Shown here piece after piece: positions 1 through 5,650 of a stretch of DNA of 16,529 bases (its first letter is position 1; each line of letters starts with the position of its first letter). This stretch comes from UBA4416 sp043719555 (lineage in GTDB: Bacteria > Bacteroidota > Bacteroidia > B-17B0 > Aurantibacillaceae). Position numbers and translations under genes: made by a program. The stretch is taken from positions 1-16,529 of the forward strand of contig JAYSTR010000236.1 of assembly GCA_043719555.1 (NCBI GenBank). Reading direction: 5' to 3'. Under the pieces are notes generated by a model. It was not told the DNA's origin, did no database searches, and was given only the letters and a program-made list of their open reading frames with translations.

Positions 1-1
1 T

Positions 2-73
2 TTTCAGCATAGCGATTTTGAAAGTGGATTAAGAGATAAACTCGATGAATTTACGCACTTCCTTAATATTTAA
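2..73 (+). CDS. C-terminal end of an unidentified protein (partial)
   Basis: One frame stays open from the window edge to a TAA at 71-73 and reads as a charged, amphipathic tail containing DFESGLRDKLDEF and ending in HFLNI. It would overlap the next gene by 29 bases, which would couple the two genes translationally. A second frame ends at 32 with no overlap, and it cannot be excluded because so little sequence is present. I do not recognise the family. Confidence 0.4.
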   Translation, partial: FQHSDFESGLRDKLDEFTHFLNI

Positions 74-1484
74 ATTTTTTAATGTTGTTTTCGTTATCAT
101 TTTTGCTTTAGTTTTAAGTAATGATGTGTTTTCGCAAACAATTGATAGTGCTGATAGTAAGCAACTCATTATTTCTGAAATAGTAATTACTGGGAATCAT
201 CGTACGCGACATAAAATTATTTTGCGTGAATTGGTTTTTAAAAAAAGTGATACCATACTTTTTCGAAATTCTGAAGCTATTTATTTACGATCTAAGCAAA
301 ATTTAATTAACACCTCTTTATTTAATTTTGTGACTATTCACGACACTACAATCAATACAAAAACAGTTGTGTTAATTGATGTAAAGGAACGTTGGTACAT
401 TTGGCCACAAGTTATTTTCGAAGTTCAGGATAGAAATTTTAATCAGTGGTGGATTAATAAAGATTTATTCCGTATTAATTATGGTGCCGCACTCGATTTT
501 AATAATTTTACGGGTAATAAAGATGTGCTTTCTTTTATAGTGAGATTGGGCTATTCGGAACGTTTTGGGTTTAAATATGCCATTCCTTACATTAATAAAA
601 AACAAACGGTTGGAGTTGGTGTGTCGTTGTTATTAAATCGGAATAACGAAATAAATTATAAAACAGAAAATAATAAATTGTTGTTTTATCGCGATTACAA
701 TAATTATGTGAGGCAAGATGCAGAGTTGAAAGTTGGTGTTACGTATCGTAAAAATTTATACCAAAAACATTCGGTAGAAGCCTTATATAATAGAGTTTCT
801 ATTAACGATTCTATTAAACGCGTTAATCCTAATTACTTTAATGATAAGCAATCAGAAATACAGTACATTAGCTTACAATATAAATACATACTCGATTTAC
901 GCGACAATAAACCTTATCCGCTCAATGGATTTTATGGACAAATGGATGTAATAAATAATGGTATTGGTGTTTTTAAAAACGAAGTAGTTGATAATAATGT
1001 ATGTGTGTTAAATGGCAGGTATTACACAGCGCTTAGTAAGCGTTGGTTCACAGCATTTAGTTTAAAAACACGATTTACTAGTTTTAATTCGGTAACGTAT
1101 TATTTTAATAAAGCCTTAGGTTACTCCGAGGATTTTGTGCGTGGTTATGAGTATTATGTAGTTGATGGACAAAATTATAATTTAGGAAAAGCAGCGATTA
1201 AGTATAATTTAGTTAATCCCAGAGTTATTAATCTGCAAAAAATAAAACGACTTAAAAAGTTTAATCAAATACCATTCGCAATATATATTACAGGTTATGC
1301 TGATGGCGCTTATGTGAATGATATTTATTTTGCATCTACCAATAATTTAAATAATAATTTATTATTTGGTTACGGTGTAGGTGTTGATGTTGTTACTTAT
1401 TACGATAATGTTATTCGGTTTGAATACAGTTTTAATAAAAAAATGGAGAATGGATTTTTTCTTCATTTCACTTCGGGGTTGTAA
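45..1484 (+). CDS. Single-POTRA Omp85/BamA-like outer-membrane protein
   Basis: The 479-residue protein starts with a signal peptide (about 1-31, hydrophobic core FVIIFALVL, likely cleaved after VFSQ). One POTRA-type domain follows at about 40-115 (IISEIVITGNHRTRHKIILREL, closing with VVLIDVKERWYIWP). The rest is rich in alternating beta-strand sequence typical of a 16-stranded barrel. VRGY at 365-368 matches the (V/I)RG(F/Y) loop-6 signature of the Omp85 superfamily. True BamA has five POTRA domains and TamA three, so this is a short member. It should sit in the outer membrane and insert or export proteins, but the substrate is unknown. The ATG at 45 is chosen because the signal peptide begins there. 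The gene converges on xerD with an 11-base gap and no visible terminator between them. Confidence 0.8.
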   Translation: MNLRTSLIFKFFNVVFVIIFALVLSNDVFSQTIDSADSKQLIISEIVITGNHRTRHKIILRELVFKKSDTILFRNSEAIYLRSKQNLINTSLFNFVTIHDTTINTKTVVLIDVKERWYIWPQVIFEVQDRNFNQWWINKDLFRINYGAALDFNNFTGNKDVLSFIVRLGYSERFGFKYAIPYINKKQTVGVGVSLLLNRNNEINYKTENNKLLFYRDYNNYVRQDAELKVGVTYRKNLYQKHSVEALYNRVSINDSIKRVNPNYFNDKQSEIQYISLQYKYILDLRDNKPYPLNGFYGQMDVINNGIGVFKNEVVDNNVCVLNGRYYTALSKRWFTAFSLKTRFTSFNSVTYYFNKALGYSEDFVRGYEYYVVDGQNYNLGKAAIKYNLVNPRVINLQKIKRLKKFNQIPFAIYITGYADGAYVNDIYFASTNNLNNNLLFGYGVGVDVVTYYDNVIRFEYSFNKKMENGFFLHFTSGL

Positions 1485-1495
1485 TCCAAAATAAA

Positions 1496-2401
1496 TTACT
1501 GATTCCTCGGATGATAACTCAAAATATTTTCTCGTAAAAAATGTTGATCGAGGTGTGTATAAATTTCAGTAGTAGTAATACTTTCGTGACCTAACATTTC
1601 CTGCACAGCTCTTAAATCAGCTCCGCCTTCAACTAAATGTGTAGCAAACGAATGCCTGAATGTATGCGGACTTAACTCTTTATTAATGCCTGATAAAGCT
1701 GCTAAATTCTTTAAAATATAAAATACCATTTGTCGGGTAATAGGTGTGCCACGTTTGCTTAAAAAAATAAAATCTTCGTTATTTTTTTTAATTTTTATAT
1801 GAGGTCTAACGTTTTGCGTATAGTTATTAATTAATTTAATAGCACTGTTACCTATAGGCACCATACGCTGTTTGTCACCTTTTCCAATAATTTTTATAAA
1901 GCCATCATTAAAATGAGTATCGCTTATTTTTAAAGTTGTTAATTCAGATACGCGTAAACCGCAACTGTACATCGTTTCAAGCATCGCCATATTTCGTTCG
2001 CCTTCAGCTGTACTTCTGTCAATAAACGATAACATTAAATCTATTTCTTCTACAGCTAACACAACTGGTAATTTGCGTTTAATACGAGGTGTTTCTAGTA
2101 GTTCGGCAGGATTAGCTTGAATGTAATTTTCTAAAATTAAAAATTTAAAAAAATGTTTAATCCCAGATATGATACGAGATTGCGTTGTTTCTGTAAAATT
2201 AAAATCGGCAATGTATTTTAAAAATTGTTGTAAATCCTTTATAGATAAATCGCTTGCTTGCTTTGTTGGAAAATACAATTCGATAAATACAACCAGTTTT
2301 TCAATATCACTTTGGTAGGCTTCAACGGTATTTTTACTCAACGATTTTTCGCTAAGCAAGTAATATTTAAAATCGTTAATATTTGTTTTCCAGCCAGCCA
2401 A
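1496..2401 (-). CDS. xerD: Tyrosine recombinase XerD
   Basis: This 301-residue site-specific recombinase resolves chromosome dimers at dif together with a partner Xer protein. The N-terminal SAM-like core-binding domain covers about 1-95 (NDFKYYLLSEKSLSKNTVEAY). The catalytic domain carries all six expected residues: R150 (SCGLRVSEL), K174 (GKGDKQR), H246 and R249 (HTFRHSFATHL), H272 (LGHESITTTEIYTH) and the nucleophile Y281. The length is normal for XerC/XerD. The start is a TTG codon with an in-frame TAA immediately upstream, so no longer form is possible, and MAGWKTNINDF aligns with the usual Xer N-terminus. XerC versus XerD cannot be proven from one sequence. The housekeeping neighbours and lack of phage genes argue against an integrase of a mobile element. 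Confidence 0.93.
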   Translation of the reverse strand: MAGWKTNINDFKYYLLSEKSLSKNTVEAYQSDIEKLVVFIELYFPTKQASDLSIKDLQQFLKYIADFNFTETTQSRIISGIKHFFKFLILENYIQANPAELLETPRIKRKLPVVLAVEEIDLMLSFIDRSTAEGERNMAMLETMYSCGLRVSELTTLKISDTHFNDGFIKIIGKGDKQRMVPIGNSAIKLINNYTQNVRPHIKIKKNNEDFIFLSKRGTPITRQMVFYILKNLAALSGINKELSPHTFRHSFATHLVEGGADLRAVQEMLGHESITTTEIYTHLDQHFLRENILSYHPRNQ

Positions 2402-2416
2402 TTATTATTAAATTTG
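2382..2416 (+). promoter_or_regulatory. Candidate Bacteroidota promoter for aroQ
   Basis: TAAATTTG at 2409-2416 is an exact match to the TAnnTTTG -7 element of Bacteroidota promoters. A T-rich -33 region lies upstream inside the xerD 5' end: TTTG at 2382-2385 with a 23-base spacer, or TTTT at 2386-2389 with a 19-base spacer. The predicted transcript start near 2423 would leave a leader of about 17 bases before the GTG at 2440. It is inferred from sequence match only. Confidence 0.5.
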
Positions 2417-2439
2417 ATAAACCTTAAACTATAAATTTC

Positions 2440-2859
2440 GTGTTAAAGATAGCAATAATCAATGGTCCAAACCTGAATCTTTTAGGAACAAGAGAAACAA
2501 CCATTTATGGATCACAAACGTTTGAGGAGTATTTTAAACAATTACAAGTAACCTTTAATACGATAGAGTTAACATATTTTCAAAGTAATGTTGAGGGCGA
2601 ATTAATTAATAAATTACACGAAATTGGTTTTAGCTTTGATGGAATTGTCATAAATGCGGGTGCTTATACACATACGTCCGTTGCTATTGCAGATGCTATT
2701 GCAGCCATTAAAACGCCAACAATCGAAATCCATATCAGTAACATTTTTGCTCGCGAAGAATACAGACATACCTCTTACCTCGGAAAAAACTGCGTTGGAA
2801 GCATTAGTGGTTTTGGCTTAAAAAGCTATGATTTAGCGCTAAGCCATTTTTTGAAATAA
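2440..2859 (+). CDS. aroQ: Type II 3-dehydroquinate dehydratase
   Basis: This is the third enzyme of the shikimate pathway, converting 3-dehydroquinate to 3-dehydroshikimate in the cytoplasm. At 139 residues it has the usual size of the dodecameric type II enzyme. It begins with the family hallmark INGPNLNLLGTRE. R18 and the catalytic Y23 (TIYG) lie on the mobile lid. N72 with AGAYTHTS forms the substrate pocket, H98 (EIHISN) is the general acid, and R109 (EEYRHTSY) closes the site. The start is GTG: the frame has a stop at 2425-2427 and no upstream ATG, and the family N-terminus begins exactly here. It lies divergent to xerD, 38 bases apart, and ends 16 bases short of a convergent gene. Confidence 0.96.
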   Translation: MLKIAIINGPNLNLLGTRETTIYGSQTFEEYFKQLQVTFNTIELTYFQSNVEGELINKLHEIGFSFDGIVINAGAYTHTSVAIADAIAAIKTPTIEIHISNIFAREEYRHTSYLGKNCVGSISGFGLKSYDLALSHFLK

Positions 2860-2875
2860 GTGTATAGAAGATTTA

Positions 2876-3712
2876 TTAAAACATCACCCCAAATGTAAGC
2901 GTAGCTTGTGCAGTATAAAAATGATGGTGAGCCGTACTACCATCTCTGCCTAACACATACACTTTACGATAATCTGCGTAAGTGCCTTTAGTTGTTAGTT
3001 CAACAACGCCATATTTTAAAAATTCCATACGTAAACCAGTTTCTGCACCAACTATCCAGCCTGCAACGTGCCAGTTATTATTTAAACGTGTGCCTAACAT
3101 TGTTACATCCGTGCGAGGAAAAACCACACCGCCACCAGCTTTGGTTATCCAACCTAAATTAAATTTTTTATTAGGATTATATAATTTACAACGTTTAATA
3201 AAGTTTAGCATCCAAAAATTGGCGCCATCTGTATGTTCAAAATGCAATAAATTATTAGGATCTAAAATCGTATCCTTATCTACGTAATTGCCATTAAAGG
3301 TGCCTTTAATGTGAACCTTTTGGTAATCGGTTACAACATATTTAGTATGGTCGTAATTAATTTCAATACCAAAATCTTTTTTATTATTAAAAAAATAACC
3401 GCCGTGTATTACAAACTGTGGTATGGTAATATTGATGACGTCTTTAATTTTATCAAAGTCAGGTCTGTCTTTAGCTGTTGCATCATAAATTGTAAAATCA
3501 TAATCATGATAACGACCAGTAGCTGGGTAATAGTAACCAGTAGGGTTTTTAAAGTGTATGGTACTTTTACTAAATGCCGCACGAGTATAGCCCCATACTA
3601 AATAAAATTTACCTTTTTGTTTAGCGGGTTTAGTTTCGTTAACAGTAGGTTGTTCTGTTTGTGCAAAAACAAAAAGTGGGAAGATTAAAATAAATAATAA
3701 TAGTTTTTTCAT
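2876..3712 (-). CDS. Secreted outer-membrane beta-barrel protein, unknown function
   Basis: The 278-residue protein has a clear signal peptide (MKKLLLFILIFPLFVFAQ, cleavage after FAQ). Alternating beta-strand sequence follows, with aromatic girdles such as GYYYPATGRYHDYDF. It ends in ATLTFGVMF, and a terminal phenylalanine is typical of outer-membrane barrels recognised by the BAM machinery. Segments such as FGIEINYDHTKYVV and AGGGVVFPRTDVTMLG look like the strand-turn motifs of small Bacteroidota barrels. I cannot assign a ligand or enzymatic role; an acyl-hydrolase-type barrel is possible, but I see no catalytic signature. It starts only 6 bases after the tsaE stop on the same strand, so it is probably transcribed with tsaE. 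Confidence 0.7.
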   Translation of the reverse strand: MKKLLLFILIFPLFVFAQTEQPTVNETKPAKQKGKFYLVWGYTRAAFSKSTIHFKNPTGYYYPATGRYHDYDFTIYDATAKDRPDFDKIKDVINITIPQFVIHGGYFFNNKKDFGIEINYDHTKYVVTDYQKVHIKGTFNGNYVDKDTILDPNNLLHFEHTDGANFWMLNFIKRCKLYNPNKKFNLGWITKAGGGVVFPRTDVTMLGTRLNNNWHVAGWIVGAETGLRMEFLKYGVVELTTKGTYADYRKVYVLGRDGSTAHHHFYTAQATLTFGVMF

Positions 3713-3718
3713 GGAATG

Positions 3719-4141
3719 CTAGGCAAAAATTTCGGCGCAAAGATAGCGTTTATTGCTTTCGGTATTTATGATAATTCTCACATAATTTTCTAGAAACGGC
3801 ATTGCTAATTCTGGCCATTCGATAAACACATAATTACCCGAATCCAAATAATCTTCAAATCCAATACCTAAAAGTTCTTCAGAGGATTTTAAACGGTATA
3901 AATCAAAATGATATATTTTTTTATGGTTGTCGATTTCGTATTCGTTAACGATAGAGTAGGTGGGGCTACTTAACGAATTGGTTGTTCCTAAATAATGGCA
4001 CAATGATTTAATGATTGTTGTTTTACCGGCTCCCATTGGGGCGTCAAACAACAGTACTTTTTCAGTACCAATAAAATCCATTAATTGTTTTGCAACGCTT
4101 GCATGATTTTCTATGTCAGATATATCAAATGTTTTTTGCAT
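3719..4141 (-). CDS. tsaE: tRNA threonylcarbamoyladenosine biosynthesis ATPase TsaE
   Basis: TsaE is the P-loop ATPase that, with TsaB and TsaD, transfers threonylcarbamoyl to A37 of ANN-decoding tRNAs. The 140-residue protein has the normal family length. The Walker A loop is APMGAGKTT (34-42, with K40). The switch-like SSPTYSIVNEY follows at 58-68, then YHFDLYRL (77-84, with D80), and FIEWPE near 106-111 is the family's C-terminal signature. TsaB and TsaD are not in this window. Its ATG overlaps the stop of the upstream DUF1573 gene (TAATG, one shared base), which implies translational coupling. A barrel-protein gene follows after 6 bases. Pairing with envelope genes is probably a matter of genome layout and need not reflect shared function. 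Confidence 0.95.
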   Translation of the reverse strand: MQKTFDISDIENHASVAKQLMDFIGTEKVLLFDAPMGAGKTTIIKSLCHYLGTTNSLSSPTYSIVNEYEIDNHKKIYHFDLYRLKSSEELLGIGFEDYLDSGNYVFIEWPELAMPFLENYVRIIINTESNKRYLCAEIFA

Positions 4142-4551
4142 TATTTAGTTAAAACAACTCCTTTAAAACGTATTTTTTGTAAACTTTTTTTTGCATTCGA
4201 TGTAATTTCAACAATTCTATCTTGTCTGTCGTAAGTTGATTTAGTGTCAAAAACAACTTCAATTTTCCCTATTTGATTTGGTGCTATTGGTTGTTTTGGG
4301 AAGTTAACGGTGGTACAACTGCATTCAGCTTTGGCATCGTTTATTATTAACGGTTCATTACCTGCATTTTTAAAATCAAAAACCAAGGATACAATTTCGC
4401 CTTTTTTCACATACCCAAAATTCTTTTTTGTATTAGTAAATTTTAAAATAGGTTGTGTATATCCCAAAAAGGAAATCAAAAATAGCCCCAAACAAAAAAC
4501 CTCCCGAGTTATCGAGAGGTTTTTAAGAATGTATTTATAATTACTTAGCAT
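4141..4551 (-). CDS. DUF1573 secreted protein, third copy of a tandem set
   Basis: I place the start at the ATG at 4549-4551, giving 136 residues. The frame is open further upstream, but that would only read through the end of the previous gene. The N-terminus (MLSNYKYILKNL... then VFCLGLFLISFLGYTQ) is an acceptable Sec signal peptide. The remainder is one DUF1573, an immunoglobulin-like ASH/MSP-type fold: FGYVKKGEIVSLVFDFKN, then NEPLII, the CxC motif at C77 and C79 (AECSCT), PIAPNQIGKIEVVFD and ITSNA. Function is unknown. The start overlaps the end of the preceding DUF1573 gene by 11 bases, and an intrinsic terminator lies within the signal-peptide codons. The sequence is the most diverged of the three copies. 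Its stop overlaps the tsaE start. Confidence 0.8.
   Translation of the reverse strand: MLSNYKYILKNLSITREVFCLGLFLISFLGYTQPILKFTNTKKNFGYVKKGEIVSLVFDFKNAGNEPLIINDAKAECSCTTVNFPKQPIAPNQIGKIEVVFDTKSTYDRQDRIVEITSNAKKSLQKIRFKGVVLTK
4494..4524 (-). terminator. Intrinsic terminator inside the third DUF1573 gene
   Basis: Read on the minus strand, AAAAACCTCTCG (4524-4513), a six-base loop and CGGGAGGTTTTT (4506-4495) form a 12-pair stem with one G-U wobble, finishing in six T. This is a textbook Rho-independent terminator 17 bases after the stop of the second DUF1573 gene. It falls inside codons of the next gene's signal peptide. On the plus strand the wobble becomes a C-A mismatch, so minus is the favoured direction. 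Confidence 0.75.
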
Positions 4552-4996
4552 CAGTTGCAGGCGCAACTGGTGCTGCCTCAATTACACCTTTAATTTTCAC
4601 AACTTTACTTGGCTCTTTTGCATTTGAGGTAACGGTTACGTTTTTTTCAAATGGACCAGGACGCTTTGTATCGTATTTTACTTTAATGCTCGCTGTTTTG
4701 CCTGGTAAAATTGGTTCTTGTGGCCAACCTGGTTTGCCATCAATTGTTGTAGCTGTACAACCACATTGTCCTTGCACGTTTGTAATTGTTAAAGGAGATT
4801 TACCTGTGTTTTTAACTTTAAATTCACGTACACCGTTAGCATCGTACTTAATAGTACCGTAATCAACTACTTCAGTTTCAAACTTCATATCAGGTGCATT
4901 TGGGTCAATGCTTGGTACAACGGAACCACCTTCTTGTGCTATTGATGTAAAACCTAATCCTAAAAATAAGGCTGCTGCTGCAAATACTTTTTTCAT
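4541..4996 (-). CDS. DUF1573 secreted protein, second copy
   Basis: The 151-residue protein has a classic signal peptide (MKKVFAAAALFLGLGFTSIAQ, cleaved near residue 21). A single DUF1573 domain covers about 35-142: VVDYGTIKYDANGVREFKVKN, SPLTITNVQGQCGCTATT with C78 and C80, EPILPGKTASIKVKYD, VTVTSNA and VVKIKGVIE. A short Ala/Pro tail follows. The fold is immunoglobulin-like and the protein is expected in the periplasm or outside the cell. The family is abundant in Bacteroidota without a settled function. The gene lies 24 bases downstream of the first copy. Resemblance in domain architecture and motif order indicates ancient tandem duplication. The CxC pair could bind metal or form a redox pair, which is inference. 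Confidence 0.88.
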   Translation of the reverse strand: MKKVFAAAALFLGLGFTSIAQEGGSVVPSIDPNAPDMKFETEVVDYGTIKYDANGVREFKVKNTGKSPLTITNVQGQCGCTATTIDGKPGWPQEPILPGKTASIKVKYDTKRPGPFEKNVTVTSNAKEPSKVVKIKGVIEAAPVAPATDAK

Positions 4997-5020
4997 TTTA
5001 TTTCTTTTTAAGGGTTTAAA

Positions 5021-5527
5021 TTATTTCTTTTCTAAAGGAGCACCAACAGATGGTTTGTTTGTAGGGAAAGCTTCTTCAACTGCTTTAGCTGCAATATTTC
5101 CTTTAATTTGAATTGTTTGAGTTCCTGATTTAGCGTTTGATTGAACTGTAACCGATTTACTAATTGGTCCAACACGATTTGAATCGTATTTTACTTTAAT
5201 TTCGCCAGTTTTTCCTGGTAAAATTGGATCTTTAGGACATTGAGGAACAGTACAACCACAAGAACCTTGACACATCGTAATAATTAATGGCTCTTTACCT
5301 GTATTTTTAAATTTAAATACACACTCGCCATTATCACCTTGATTAATATTACCGTAATCGTGAACCATTTTATCAAATTTGATATCTGCTAAGCTAGTAA
5401 CAGCAGGAACTACAGCAGGAGCGCCACCATGATCATGACCGTCAGAAACTGTATGTACTTTTTCTTGTGCAAATGATAAAGTGCTTAATGCAGCAACAAA
5501 TCCTAATGTGTAAATTAATTTTTTCAT
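5021..5527 (-). CDS. DUF1573 secreted protein, first copy with His-rich and Cys-rich motifs
   Basis: This 168-residue protein is the promoter-proximal member of the triplet. The signal peptide is MKKLIYTLGFVAALSTLSFAQ. A short His/Asp/Gly patch (DGHDHGG, 29-35) and a Pro/Ala/Val linker precede the DUF1573 domain at about 47-146. The cysteine cluster is richer than in its neighbours: C86, C90, C92 and C97 (MCQGSCGCTVPQCPKDP), plus C69. PILPGKTGEIKVKYDSNRVGP and VTVQSNA are standard family blocks. The exported location, histidines and clustered cysteines would suit metal binding, but that is inference. The 5' side faces valS across a 123-base space with a TATCTTTG promoter box. Its function is not known. 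Confidence 0.88.
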   Translation of the reverse strand: MKKLIYTLGFVAALSTLSFAQEKVHTVSDGHDHGGAPAVVPAVTSLADIKFDKMVHDYGNINQGDNGECVFKFKNTGKEPLIITMCQGSCGCTVPQCPKDPILPGKTGEIKVKYDSNRVGPISKSVTVQSNAKSGTQTIQIKGNIAAKAVEEAFPTNKPSVGAPLEKK

Positions 5528-5580
5528 GTTATTTATTTTTAAAGTTTATTTGTTTTTCAATTAATATTCTAAAACTGTAC

Positions 5581-5588
5581 CAAAGATA
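5581..5588 (-). promoter_or_regulatory. Candidate -7 box for the DUF1573 cluster
   Basis: On the minus strand this reads TATCTTTG, an exact match to the Bacteroidota TAnnTTTG element. It lies 53 bases ahead of the first DUF1573 start, predicting a leader of roughly 45-50 bases. I see no good TTTG at the -33 position, so the call rests on one element. Confidence 0.4.
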
Positions 5589-5611
5589 ACTTAGTCTTAG
5601 TATAGTTTGAT

Positions 5612-5619
5612 TATTTTTG
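5612..5619 (+). promoter_or_regulatory. Candidate -7 box for valS
   Basis: TATTTTTG matches the Bacteroidota -7 consensus and lies 31 bases ahead of the valS ATG, giving a leader near 25 bases. The -33 element is weak (TTAG at 5591-5594). Such a short leader leaves no room for a T-box riboswitch, which fits the phylum. Confidence 0.4.
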
Positions 5620-5650
5620 CGAAATTTAACAAAATTTTATAACACTATTG

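Noticed and set aside
1496..2401. XerD-like gene as the integrase of a mobile element or integron.
   Set aside because: No attachment-site repeats, tRNA gene or cargo genes nearby; the neighbours are housekeeping and length and motifs fit chromosomal Xer.
2982..3601. Open frames on the plus strand opposite the barrel-protein gene.
   Set aside because: They are antisense to a gene with signal peptide and barrel pattern, and their translations have no domain logic.
4552..4581. A start at 4581 for the third DUF1573 gene.
   Set aside because: It would extend the overlap with the second copy to 41 bases and puts a charged stretch before the signal peptide.
5528..5650. T-box or other riboswitch ahead of valS.
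   Set aside because: The space is 123 bases and AT-rich, with a promoter box leaving about 25 bases of leader; no T-box core is seen.
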